Part shown: piece after piece, positions 1 to 11,700 of the stretch | How positions within the stretch are numbered: position 1 is the first letter of the stretch | Layout of the letters: every line of letters starts with the position of its first letter | Assembly: GCA_025642075.2 (NCBI GenBank) | Contig: JAODUO010000028.1 | Span: 987,001 to 1,051,000, forward strand | Reading direction: 5' to 3' | DNA: 64,000 nt | DNA from: Ridgeia piscesae | Lineage: Eukaryota; Annelida; Polychaeta; Sabellida; Siboglinidae | Position numbers and translations under genes: made by a program | Notes under the pieces: generated by a model | Databases searched by the model: none | Told to the model about the DNA's origin: nothing | What the model saw: the letters and a program-made list of their open reading frames with translations, nothing else

Positions 1-643
1 AGCATGTGTTACAATAATAATTAAATTTAACCTTTATTCATTGGATACATTTGTAAATTGTACGAAGCAGTGGCGTAGTAACATAAACAATTGTGTCGGA
101 TTGCGTGTGCCTGCGCCACGCTTTGAGCAACCCTGAAGATTTGATACTATATTAAATACTATGATTATAAGAACTTACCTTTTTACTTCAAATGTACACT
201 GGATTGGGTGTCAGGTTTTGTGTTATGGCGAAATGTGATGTATTTCAAATACCATTGAGAGTACTACTTGACACCTAATAATTTATCGTTAGATAGTCCA
301 ATGGTAACTTACCTTTTTATTTCAAAGATACTTTTTGATTTCAATTTTTTTTATTATTACATTTTGTTGATCAAATCAAAATCGATAATCCTTACAAAAT
401 ATCATTCAAATATCATATTGCGTGTCAGGGTTGTGTTAGGGGTATTTGAATGATGTGTTCAAATGCCATTGGGTGTATACCACTAAAACCTCAAAGTTTA
501 TCGTTAAATGATTCAATATGGTACCGAATTATATTCAGTGGTATCTCTCGTATATGTTGTTCAATATGGTATACCATATAATAGTCTCTTTTTTGTTGTA
601 AGGGCGTTGTTTCACTTGTAGCGACATGGTAATAGGCATGGCA

Positions 644-757
644 TGGCAGGGCAGGGGCATGCAGGGCAGGGCAGGGCAGGGCAGGGCAGGGCAGGGCAGG
701 GCAGGGCAGGGCAGGGCAGGGCAGGGCAGGGCAGGGCAGGGCAGGGCAGGGCAGGGC
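644..757 (+). repeat. (GGCAG)n pentamer microsatellite
   Basis: About 20 near-perfect GGCAG units. Stop-free in several frames only because the unit lacks stop codons. Confidence 0.97.
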
Positions 758-1140
758 ACAACAATGGACCTGCGCATTCAACAATATAATATAAATCTCC
801 AAAAACGTGCCTTAAAAACTGCACACAATTTATAGTAGTAAGTTGATATGTCGACTTCAAGGATTGTCTTTTTATTGGGGCTGGTCCATATCAAGGGTCA
901 GGTTTTTTTACACATTCTCCCCTAAAGCAAGGGCAACGTTTATATAGGTCTAATAGCAGTTTCATAAAGAAATCCACAAACCTTTCCATAGACATTTCGA
1001 TATGCTGCTTTATCTGTAAAAAGAAGTAAGCATATCACAAAGCTAGGCTGTCACTTTCAATTCATTGTAAACAAACGTTTTTATTTCGTTTGGACACACT
1101 TAGCAACAGGTACTTTTACCGAGTAACGTATTTATAAATT

Positions 1141-1186
1141 GCACACACATGCACGCACGCACGCACGCACGCACGCATACACACAA
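1141..1186. repeat. (ACGC)n microsatellite
   Basis: About nine GCAC/ACGC units with CA-rich edges. Confidence 0.9.
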
Positions 1187-1189
1187 TGA

Positions 1190-2249
1190 GGATAATGTAG
1201 ATCCACAAATACACAATAGCCGTCGGAAAATCGGGCACCCCGGTAATTCGAATGATGTGCCAGTTTTGGTTCAAACTTGAAGTTTTTTGCAGAGCGTGAA
1301 TGTGTGTTTTTGTCAAGGGGGTGCTAATCTCGGTCAATCTAAAGCAATAATCGATTGTTGCCAACAAAATGTCAACATCATGACACCGTCTTCTGATATC
1401 ATGATCTGAGTCCGAGACAGCATCACATACAATGGGTGCAGCTAGCGCATCTAGAATGCACCAAAGGAGTGGTGGCGAAGCTCCGGCTCAGCCCCGAATC
1501 TTAATTTCGTTTCGACGCCATATGCAGTACGAGTATCATGTGGTGGGAGAATTACATGCCAACAATAACCGAACATAATTATGTCCGGCTCTAAATATAT
1601 ACAATAACATACAGGGGCATAGTTAGCGGCCGTACGCACGTGCTTCGATCCACATCAGTACGGCAACCACAAAGTCAAAGTACCCACTTCAAACGGTGGC
1701 CAGATGATGCCCAGATATGTTCATAGCCATACGTAACGAAAACCGAATATCGTTATCATTCTCTTGTAACAATTTGTCAACATTTTGACAACATTGTATT
1801 AAGTTTCCAGACTCATGCACTCAGCACGAATAACTGCAGGGGCCTGTAGGCTGTCTTGGCAATGCAGCGACCGGGCAAATATTAATTCATTTGAAACTAT
1901 TTATTAACGTGTAACGTCCATGGACTAAAATGACAGGATTCGATTAGAAGCTAAAGCTGGCACGAACAACATGACCAAACTTCTGTCGCTCCGTGAAACG
2001 TGATGGACTAGTTGTGACAACGCACTGTACACATAATTTAAGTCTGCCTTCACAGTTGTAGTGTCTGCTCTGGAATATCTGGAAGCTGCTGGGGATGGCA
2101 AAACCCGGAAATATTCGTTGTTAATCCTACGGTGCATAGCTTTATGTAGAGACCACTCCATCCGTCATTTGGACGGGTAAAAACGAATATGGACGGGTAT
2201 AAATATGGTGGACGGGTTGTGGACGGGTAAAAAAATGAAGGAGCAAAAA
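1190..2249. other. Intergenic, nothing recognised
   Basis: No coding signal or repeat match apart from four GGACGGGT boxes at 2170-2232. The stretches 1-640 and 760-1140 are likewise empty. Confidence 0.5.
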
Positions 2250-2433
2250 AGGTCTCCCCAAACCATAGATATTGTTAGTTATGCCTTGAAAGTTAGTGAA
2301 AATCGTGTCACATGTGTGTTTGTAGTCCATTTCAGGTAATCAGACACATTTAAAAGTTTGTAAACTGGCTTAACAGTTAACATCCACCAAAACATGTGTG
2401 ACTGGCAATAATTTTATCCTGCATAAAGCCCTG
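2250..2433 (+). repeat. Dispersed repeat family 1, copy 1
   Basis: Shares AAACCATAGATATTG, AGTTATGCCTT, GTGTGTTTGTAGTCCATTTC, CAGTTAACATCCA and TCCTGCATAAAGCCCTG in the same order with 25337-25525. No coding content. Confidence 0.75.
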
Positions 2434-2563
2434 CTAAGGTTTGACTTCACCAGCACATTGGTAACGATTGAGCATGTACTCGAAATGTAAGTGTGCTTCC
2501 TCTGACACATTTCTACAAGCCAAACTATATGTGACTTCATGAAGACAGCAAAGGATCGAAGCA

Positions 2564-3311
2564 GTCACTGTCATCATTCTGGGTGATACTGTACTAAATA
2601 CTACCTTAAAGGAAAAGGACTTAGGGTTAACTATTAGTGCTGACATGAAGGTATCAGAGCAGTGTGGAATTGCAGCAGCGAAGGGAAACCAAATTCTTGG
2701 ATTAATTAGGCGAAATATAGTGTACAAAGAAAAAGAACTAATAATACCGCTGTATAAAACAATAGTTAGGCCTCACTTAGAATATTGTATACAAGCATGG
2801 AGGCCATATCGCAAGAAGGATATTGATATGCTAGAAAGAGTACAAAGGAGAGCAACCAAAATGATACCAAAACTCAGGAATATTAGTTATGAAATGCGTC
2901 TAAAAGAATGTGGTTTAACAACACTAGAAACCAGAAGATTGAGAGGAGATCAGATTGAGGTGTTTAAAATATTGAATGGATATGAAAATATTGACAGAAA
3001 TATTTTTTCACAGTCAAGGAAGAGAGAAGGACTAGAGGACATGGAGTTACATTAGCAAAGAAGCAGTGTAGACTAGATATTAGAAAATTTTCATTTTCAC
3101 AAAGAACAGTAAACGAATGGAACAGATTATCAGCTGATTGTGTAGGTGCTAGTAGTGTTAATATATTTAAAAATAAAATCGACATATACCTAAGAAGGGC
3201 GGGGTATACTTAGATAGATAGGTTGGACTCTCGATAAGCCAAATGGCTTCCTTGTCCACCTGCCATCTAGAGTTGAATCTCTAGGTGGCAATCTTGTTAA
3301 ATCTTGTTAAA
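2564..3311 (+). pseudogene. Non-LTR retrotransposon (LINE), 3' end of reverse transcriptase ORF, 5'-truncated
   Basis: Reads LGDTVLNTTLKEKDLGLTIS in frame with KVSEQCGIAAAKGNQILGLI, then IPLYKTIVRPHLEYCIQAW and LERVQRRATKMIPKLR, the thumb and C-terminal region shared by Jockey/CR1-type LINE proteins. After a frame break near 3050 it continues KKQCRLDIRKFSFSQRTVNE and ends RRAGYT with TAG at 3210-3212. The 3' UTR repeats a TAGAG hairpin and ends TCTTGTTAAATCTTGTTAAAA. The catalytic FADD part is missing. A dead 3' fragment. Confidence 0.85.
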
Positions 3312-3374
3312 AAAAATCTCCCAGCTACAACAACAGAGAGCAGACCCAGAGATATGGAATACCTTAATTGTATG

Positions 3375-3935
3375 AAGGCGCTGCGGAACTAGCAGCGAAA
3401 TTCGAGGTTCAACCGAGCATTAAGCCGTGCTGGAAAACAAAGAGCCGGCCGTGAACATGTTCCCGCTGACACCCCTTGACAGTACTGGAAGAGGGCAATG
3501 AACCTACCATCCACGGACCACTGGCTGCACGAAATGACCACACGACTGTGGCTCAAGATCGCTACGTGGCTCAGTACTACATCACACCGCAACAACTGGT
3601 GCATCTGACACCATAAAGAATAGTCCAGTTGTACGAAGTCTTCCAAGACGACATGCCTGGAGATGTGCGTCGCTGGAAGGCACGATGGGGGAACAATGAA
3701 TGTCGCTGGGAGACCAGATCGACACACTCGACAAAACAATTCACGAAATCAAGCCCTGTCAACCACTGCAGTCGTCATATTGATGGGAGTGTCTGTGTCG
3801 ACAGCCACGGTAGAGCGCTCCCTCGTTCAGCGCAATGCGGCGTCTCAAGTACTATATAATTTGCGCTTTACAATGACAACTGAGCGCATGTCGGGATAGG
3901 CTTTGATCCACGTCCACAACACAAGGACACAGAGG
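3375..3935 (+). pseudogene. hAT-family transposase relic (C-terminal part)
   Basis: Across several frame breaks the + strand reads GREHVPADTP, then a stop, QYWKRAMNLPSTDHWLHEMT, later DDMPGDVRRWKARW, and TATVERS followed by FSAMRRLKYY, FTMTTERMSGLALIHVH. This order (upper insert, then the ERSFSALRRLK-type dimerisation domain) is typical of hAT transposases of the THAP12/ZMYM-like group. Frames shift at least three times, so it is inactive. It lies directly downstream of the LINE fragment. Confidence 0.7.
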
Positions 3936-4874
3936 TGGATGCTGAACACATCATTCATATCAGTTCAGTCGTCAGAAGAACAGGCACATAACCCTATTAT
4001 TCTACCCCGAATGAAGGCGGGGTAGTAACTGAACCGATGAAGACAATATAGACTCGTAAATACAACATACACTACTTTAACGGCGTTCTTCCGAAGTTTT
4101 GTCATTATAACGTCATCAACTCCACCAGCTTTGCCAAAACAGTGACGTAGCTCAAGCCGCAACGAAATAATCAGCACTCCCTAAAACCAAGCAGAGATTG
4201 GCCGACATTACGAAGCAAGCTGGATTTTCTGTGGTCCAAGTATAACGAAATTCGTTCACGAAATGTAAGTATTTATTTAAAACGTTCGGATGAGTTATAT
4301 ATCCATTAATGCTGGGAATTAAATGGAACATAAATCGACGGTTTAATATTTATGAGTTTCCGGATAGTGTACTATGTTTGAACAACGTATTTCAAATCAA
4401 AATGAATGTGTAGGCCTATTTTACTTACAGGATAACAGATCTAAGTTAATAGCATGACCAGCGTTCGCCAGATGTCGCTCGCAGAGCGTAGTTATGTTAA
4501 CGCAATAACTGCCAAAAACCCGCAGGTCATTATGTCAATGTGGGGATGAGTACAAAAAAGCTATATTTGGCTTCATTTTGCCTGAATTTACATGCCAACA
4601 TGGCACATGTAAAGCCGGTTACCGTAAAGCCTAAGGTGTATACTAAATTGTATATCGTCACGTCTTACAACTCACGTGCTCGTAGACCATAAGTTATAAA
4701 TAATCATACATTAAGAATCGGGCAAATTTTCGATACGTATTAAAAATTTCGATTATTACAACCTTTTTCACGATTCGAAATTCGAAAATTCACAGATCTA
4801 TATAAACGAATATCACTCGAATATTTTTTGTTTCATGTCCTCTGGCTCTGCCGCAAACTCAGTACTGGGCGATA
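3936..4874. other. Intergenic, nothing firm
   Basis: No coding signal. A GTAAGT at 4266-4271 could be a donor of an unseen 5' UTR exon of the kinase gene, but there is no supporting signal. Confidence 0.4.
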
Positions 4875-5466
4875 TTACTTTCTTACTTAACTATGAAAAC
4901 AACAACATACAACTGCCAAACTATTCCTCGCATGTCTTATAAACACACACTAGGTTACAAAATAAAATCACTAACATTACTGAAACAAATAAACTTCACA
5001 AAACAAACTCGCATGCAACTCGGTGTTATCACTGGCGTTTATGCGTAGCTCTATGTTTATGGTGGTACCGTAATATAGGTATTGTGTTGAAGGGTCTTTG
5101 TTAGCAGTGTTGTGTTATGGTTTAAGGTTAGGGTTTAGGGTAAGTTTAGGATTAGTTAGTTATGTTAGGGTTAGTTAAGGTTATGTTTACGTTAGGGTTT
5201 ACGGTTAGCATAAAACCAGCATTTGTAAAGATCATTTATATAGCGACATCTGCGAAAAAAATTACAAAAGTTACGGTAATCATCGAGCTACGCATAGCCA
5301 CTGTAGATCATGTCGAGTTTCATGCGAGTTTGTTTTGTTAATTTGATTCTTTACAGAAATGGATTTTTTTAATTTTGTAACCTTTTGCGTGTATATGTAC
5401 ATAAGATATGTGAGGAGAAGTTTGGCAGCTGTAAGAAGTTGTTTTCATGGTTAGGTCAGAAAGTAA
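4875..5466. mobile_element. Fold-back element, copy A, with telomere-like core
   Basis: Left arm (4875-5025) and right arm (5305-5466) are long inverted repeats of about 160 bp (TTACTTTCTTACTTAAC versus inverted TTACTTTCTGACCTAAC; AACAAACTCGCATGCAACTC versus AACAAACTCGCATGAAACTC). The core 5100-5215 is a degenerate GGTTAGGGTTTAGG tract. A second copy lies at 8965-9530. No coding content. Confidence 0.75.
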
Positions 5467-5527
5467 ACAAAAAGATCATGATGCCAACGGCTTGGCCTTG
5501 TGCCCACGGCCACGGGATGACACCGCG

Positions 5528-5675
5528 TCCTGGCTAGACATCTCGACACCATTCAATATTCTAATCAAATTTGAAGCCATTGAATATTCATATTCTATTC
5601 GTATTTGAAATTCTGAGGATATTTGATTTGATATTCGATTCAAGTGAAATTCCAAATTCGTCCCATCCTTATCGT
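5528..5675 (-). repeat. Dispersed AT-rich repeat family 2, copy 1
   Basis: The reverse strand reads GATGGGACGAATTTGGAATT, then GAATATTCAATGGCTTCAAA and ATTCTAATC-type blocks, matching 15150-15310 on the + strand. Possibly continues in the TTCGAAATTCG stretch at 4720-4850, which would then be split by fold-back element A. Confidence 0.65.
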
Positions 5676-7794
5676 ACATACCACTAGTTGGTTAGAAACT
5701 TTATACTGTCATAAAATAGACACAGAGTCATAGACACAAAGTCATAAACAAGACGATCAGCTTGCAGCGATTTACCTAGGAAGAAATGCTGAGCCTAAAT
5801 GACACATTAAATGCTGGGATTCTGTATAGTTTTTGACCACAACAATTTTATGTATGTATTATTTAACGTGGTGTGAACAACATATAGGTTGCTAGACCGA
5901 TGTTGATGTTTTTGATCAGATCCAACCGTGGCCGCTGTGCTGTGGTAATGCTACATTTACAACTCAACTCATCTTGACTTTTGTTTCCCAGATGGCATCG
6001 ATTTTGTGCAACATTTGCAGTAAAGATCAACACATTTTCTAATTGATTGATAAGAAATCACAAGTTTCCAAATACATTTACTTATGCAGGTTTTTGATTT
6101 GCTGCGACCACTGATGGCGAAAGGAATAACGTCGTGAGGCGTCGCTAAATTCCTGCTAATTAATGCAACATTTTTGGCTTAATACTTAGCCTAGGATCTA
6201 GGATCTTGGCCAAGTGGGCCAATGCCCCATCTAGATTGAAGAAAGGGGCCATTTTGGACAATGCAACACCGAATGTACAACGTTCAAATTATGGACCATT
6301 TTTATTATGAGTATACATATATTATTACTATTATTTTATTTAGAGATGAAGCCTGAGACCCGAACCAATTTTGAATTACGTAATACAATTACCTTAGATA
6401 ATTATGATATAATTACTATGTTTAGTCTTTATTTTCGGCAGCCAATCATTAAATTATGGTATTGTTCAGTTTATTACTTAACCCTGCGACCGGCCAGTAA
6501 AATCCTATGTTGCATACTGTTACAATAAAAATCATAACTCTGCAAATACTTATCATAAAAATATGAATGAGGCATAATTTTACTGCCAAATGAACTTTTT
6601 ATCATAATAAAATTATACTCTCTCTATTATGTCGGATAAATAATCAAGGTGATATTATTAGCTGAACGTCATCCAAAAAAATACGGGGGAAACAAACGCA
6701 CTATCCTGCTCCCAAATAATTACTGAACGGACAAATTTCCAACTTCCTGCGAGACAAATGTAGCCATACATTTTAGCTGCCAAATAACATAAAAATGAAT
6801 CAAATCCGTCACTGCTACATTCGCATCCGGCACAAACCCGCACCACGAGCGGTGAAATGTTGTGCTGACAAATGGTCGATTTTTCAGACCAAAAAGCATC
6901 CAATGTCATTCTAACTATTTCAACTCGTATATTCTTGAATACTGTCAGTTGTTTTGTCGAAACATAGATGCGGTAACTTTAGATAATCCATTTGAATCGA
7001 GAAAATTCTTCTACACGAACGTCCGCCGTCTTATTGTTTACTTCTGCTCCAGCGGGAAGATGACGCAGTGTTTGAAAGCTTGGTTCTGATTTGCTGGACC
7101 AGCCCCACGCACATGTTTATTTTTCCCAGATTGGGCAAGAACAGAGCTCTCTATTGGTGCCACGTGGGGGTCAGACCTTTATGAATAGATGCGTAAATTC
7201 GTCCCGGAAAGCGCAGTAAACCACCCAAATTGGGGCATCAACTTTGTCACATGTAACTAGCTGTCATTCAATCTGCTCATGAATAAATATACACCATCTT
7301 GAAAAATCTGTCAGCTATCCGATGATACCAAATGTGCGCGGGTCGGTGACTGATTACGCAAACTAAAAATGTTTTTATGCAGGAAGGTGTCTCGGGCCGA
7401 TTAATCAGCCCTGGTCGGTCGCAGGGTTAAATAAAAGAATAGTCTTGGACACCTATAATAATATTAAACTCTATACTAGATTTTAACTGCGGTTATATGA
7501 TTTATATTGGGTATAGCATTACATAGTATGACAATTTTTTAGACCCGACTAGTTTATCACGTATGTATATAATTATTATTAATGTTACTGTAAATTGTTC
7601 CATTACAAAACTATAAATAAAGCAGTGGAAACAATATATTAATTTAATTAGCCAGCATATTTCTATGCATTAATACACCTAAATGCACCTAGCGGACAAG
7701 GCACAAAACACGACTTTCTGACACTCTTATGTGGCATGTTTTTTTAAATGTAAATTTTTCAGATAAAAAGATAAAACTTGACGTTAAATTAAAT
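5676..7794. other. Intergenic, nothing recognised
   Basis: AT-rich, no conserved coding signal. The CLK promoter and 5' exon may lie here or further upstream, but none could be placed. Confidence 0.4.
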
Positions 7795-7881
7795 GGCGGA
7801 ATATAATGTATAACGTGCCTCATTTACAACATGGTTCCATTTCTTGGACCCCAGCTACCGCGTTATACCGAGGCGCGACTG
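7795..7881. mobile_element. Solo end fragment of the same pogo-like family
   Basis: Matches the last 90 bp of the element at 11757-12961 (GGCGGAATATAAT, then GGTTCCATTTCTTGGACC, then GAGGCGCGACTG followed by TA). The matching other end was not found nearby, so this is a truncated copy. Confidence 0.75.
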
Positions 7882-8089
7882 TACATGGCTTGACTGGCTT
7901 CAGAGTGGCTTGTGTCTAATACTGTCTATGAGAGTTAACATGCACGTATCTATTATAATTTTGTTATCCTGCATAAAGGCCTGCATCTTTCTTATTACAT
8001 TTTGATGCCCAAATAATTATTCTTTGAATATAACCAGTAAGATCACTAAGATGCACTTTTTTTTTCACATAACTGCTCACATGTTGGCA

Positions 8090-8160
8090 CGTGGCAGGGC
8101 TTTATACAGGATAACATTTTTGCCCGTCCCACTTTTTGGTGGACCCGTGCATGGTAACTC
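8090..8160 (-). repeat. Dispersed repeat family 1, partial inverted copy
   Basis: The reverse strand carries GGTCCACCAAAAAGTG then ATCCTGTATAAAGCCCTG, the end of family 1. A further stub TTATCCTGCATAAAGGCCTG lies at 7964-7983 on the + strand. Confidence 0.5.
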
Positions 8161-8644
8161 ATATACAGTACATACAATGGTGTATAATTATTAATAGTAC
8201 GAACCATGAGATATTGGTGCTGACATTGCGAATGTACCCAGGGTAGTGTACAATGGCAAAGTAGCATGGCTAACCGCAATAATAATGTGTTTTAATGGAA
8301 ATTATGGAATGATAATGCACAAGTATATTGAAGGTGTGATTTGCTTTAGGGTTGTATCGATACTGTCCATAGCACTTGGACTTTAATGACATCTTACCGC
8401 CATTTTTTAGTTCCTTATACATCTGAACTTTGAAAAGTCTAGCTCATAGATGACTTGACTACTTGCCACTTGGTACTAGGTACCTGTTCACAAATAAAGT
8501 TAGTACTAGTACCCGGGTTGCCCAGATATAGCCAAAACGGCACAGTATTTGCCAAAACGGCACAGTATTTGCGACATGGACACATATCTCTTGGGCTCTT
8601 TGCATCACACAGAGTATAAACTATTGATTATTTTCATGTTTTAG

Positions 8645-8763
8645 ATGCCGCACTCAGGACGGCAGAAACGTTTGGCGTCATGTGACTCCCCAAGCGATGA
8701 ATACCATCGATCGAAACGTAAAAGGGAATCGTATGACCACGGCTACAGTGATGATCAAAGAAG
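8645..8763 (+). CDS. CLK: CLK coding exon 1 (start codon)
   Basis: Begins with ATG immediately after the acceptor-like TTTTAG and ends before donor GTAGGC, phase 2. Encodes 39 residues plus a split Ser, starting [10 protein letters not shown] and rich in Lys/Arg/Ser/Asp/Tyr, as at CLK N-termini. The split codon AG|C is completed exactly by exon 2, 9.6 kb downstream. The true exon may start slightly upstream if the TAG is not the acceptor. Confidence 0.85.
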
Positions 8764-11700
8764 GTAGGCAGATAATCTTCTCAATCAGTTTGACTGTGAA
8801 TGTTCACTGTAAGGCACATGTTGGCACTCAAGGTGATTCAGTAATCTTGACTGCCTGCAGAAATTACTTATCATTTTAGGTTAACATTTTTTGTTCGTTT
8901 CCACTAATTCATTCGATAATTTGCAGCTATGTAAATGAATATTGAAATGTTGCAAAATCTATCTTTTACTTTCTGACTTAACCATGAAAACAACAGCATA
9001 CAACTGCAGCTTTGAACTGCCAAACTGCTTCTCACATATCTTATGCGCATATACACAAACTATATTACAAAATAAAATCACTAACATTACAAATTCACAA
9101 AACAAACTAATGCAAAACTCGCTGGCAACTCGATGCCATTGGCAGTGGCTCTCATTACTGTAACATCAGTGTTATGTCGAGGGGTCTTTTGTTAGCCGTA
9201 TCGTATTAAGGTTTAGGGTAAGTAACCATAAGTTTAGGATTAATTAAAGTTAGTTTAGGATTAGTTAGGGTTACTTTAGGGTTACGATAAACATGGAATT
9301 TTGAAAGTCATTTATGTAACGACGGCGTGATAAATTACTGATGTTATGGTAATTGCTGAGCTATGCATAGCCAGGGTGACTAGCTGCCACAGATCATGTC
9401 AAGTTTTGTGCAAGTTTGATTTGTTGATTTTATTCTTTACATGAATCTAAATGATTTTATTTTGTTACCTAGTGTGTCTATGTGTATATAAAACATGTGA
9501 GAAGTTTGCGGCTGTAAGAACTCACTGGATGGGCCATAATCTAGGCTAGCGCTGGGCCTAAAATTTGTTTAGCCAATTTGGCTAAAGGTCATAAATTTCT
9601 TTAGCCAAATGAGATTTCTTTTAGCAATTTTTTAGGTCAAACACAATGTAATATTATATAGAATGCACTACAAAACACGTAATTTTATTACCTAAACATT
9701 GACAACACTATTAGCATAAAAAGCATATAAAACAAACAGCATAAAAAATTATAATATAATTTAAAATACATTTTTTAACCATAAAAAAGAAAGCTGAACA
9801 ACAATTGAGAATTCTGCAAATACCAAAAATAAATTACTGGGACATCTTTCGTATATAGAAGTTGAAAGACAACATTTTATAACAAGGCCTTATAATTTAG
9901 AAAAATCTACTCTACTTTTGTTGCCATGCTGGGATTCAAACAGTGAACTGATATAACTATTACCTATCTTAAAACATCATTTGATTGGTCAGTAACTGAT
10001 TAATTGAATAGAATAATTCTCCAAATGAGTTAACTGTAATATCTACATATCGACTATAATTCTGGCCTGGGTGACAGAGGCCATATGTAAATGATAAAAC
10101 ATGTTTTTGACATGCATGTTTCTCTCTGTAATGTGTTTTGGTTATGAGACTTGTCAAATATACATGATTTAGATCAATCATATATTGACATTTGGTTGAA
10201 TTTTTACCAGATGTCACATTGATTATTTAATGGTCATGCCACGTGACTGCGCCAACAGTGAGTGATACTGGGAACCTGTCAGGTGTAGTGTTGGGTATTT
10301 GACTCAAACTTTCTAACTAGTGTCATCCAGCAGGTCTCCAATGTCCAGGCAACACGATTCTTAAGTGAATTGCTATTGTCTATAAGTGTAGCTAAATGGA
10401 GGGATTAGCAACCTATTGTTTACCCTGCTAGGCACATCACACTGCCTGGATATTTGGGTCGGTGTGATGTGTGATTTCAGCATAACTGGGCGGTGAATAA
10501 TGCAGTCATGTACTGCCGATAACGTCAATAATAATGACCAAAATAACATTTCGCCAATTTGGCGAAGAATTTTATTTTCGCCAAATAGCAAACCGTTTCG
10601 CCTATGGCGCAATAGGGCGTGCAAGTCTCGCGTGCGAAAACGAGGTTGGGGGCAGGAGGTCCATATACTCCATGTTAACATATAGGACTTTGTTTTTTTT
10701 TGGTCATAATAATCGAACTGTTCCGAAATAGCGTATTTCAGTTATATTGTCCGAAGGATTATTAAAAGCAAAAGCAGTGGCACACTTTGCCGGTGACAAT
10801 GATCACGGAAATAATGAATTTTAATCAATTATTATGGTGGTTGCCATGGCAATAACGGCAAGTACTTGTGTTTGGCGATCTTGACTAATAATGAAGAGTG
10901 CCAGTTTTCGCGCAGTACAACCTGTTTGGGGCAAACGTATACATGTGTTATGATTATGTGCATTTAGACAACTTGTCAGATATAAGTGCTTTTCGAAACC
11001 ACAACGTACAGCAATGTAAAACGCAAATTCCGTAAAAGAAACATACGGTCTAACATCATGTCTATTATCTGCAATAACGTAAATCGTTATGTGTATGATA
11101 GTGTGATAAACTCAATATTAAATCGGACGTTTAAAATAAGAAACGTATAACACAAGATATTTATGACCTGATTTTCCTAGTATTCATCAGTTGGAAGCTA
11201 CAACTGTCATCCATCGTTAGAATATTATTCTTGTGTCTCCCCAATTAGTCTCGCTTAGTCCCCAATAAGCTCCAGTCGCACGGAGTCATGCCATGTATCG
11301 TGACCCACTTGCAGGCGATCGACAGCACTAGCCTAGATAATATTTGTTAGCCCTGCAGGTGACCCACAAAAACCCTCTGTGCATACTTTCCTGAAAAAAA
11401 TCATAACTGCTATTTTGTCATAAAAGTTTTAATGCTAGAGGAAGGTTTTATTATATAATAAAATTGTAACCTCTATAATAACATAATAGAAATCTAGAAA
11501 AAATTTCATCCTGATACCACATAATGATGTATATACGTCACCATTTTGACAAATGTAGCTTTATATGTGTTATATAAAATAAAATGAAACAAATCCATTG
11601 AAAACCAGTATTTTTTATGATTTTGTTTGACCTAAAAATAGGCTAATTGTGGCTGCGCTCATTACAGTTGCAACCCACATGCACGCCTAGAGAAATGTCG

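Noticed and set aside
491..860. Reading frames of repeated Ala-Leu-Pro-Cys or Gly-Gln-Gly-Arg
   Set aside because: Produced by the GGCAG pentamer array, which is open in several frames on both strands.
4190..4271. Possible 5' UTR exon of CLK ending at GTAAGT (4266)
   Set aside because: A lone donor match with no start site, acceptor or conservation signal.
5100..5220. Telomere or interstitial telomeric array
   Set aside because: The TTAGGG-like units are degenerate and sit inside a fold-back element that has a second copy.
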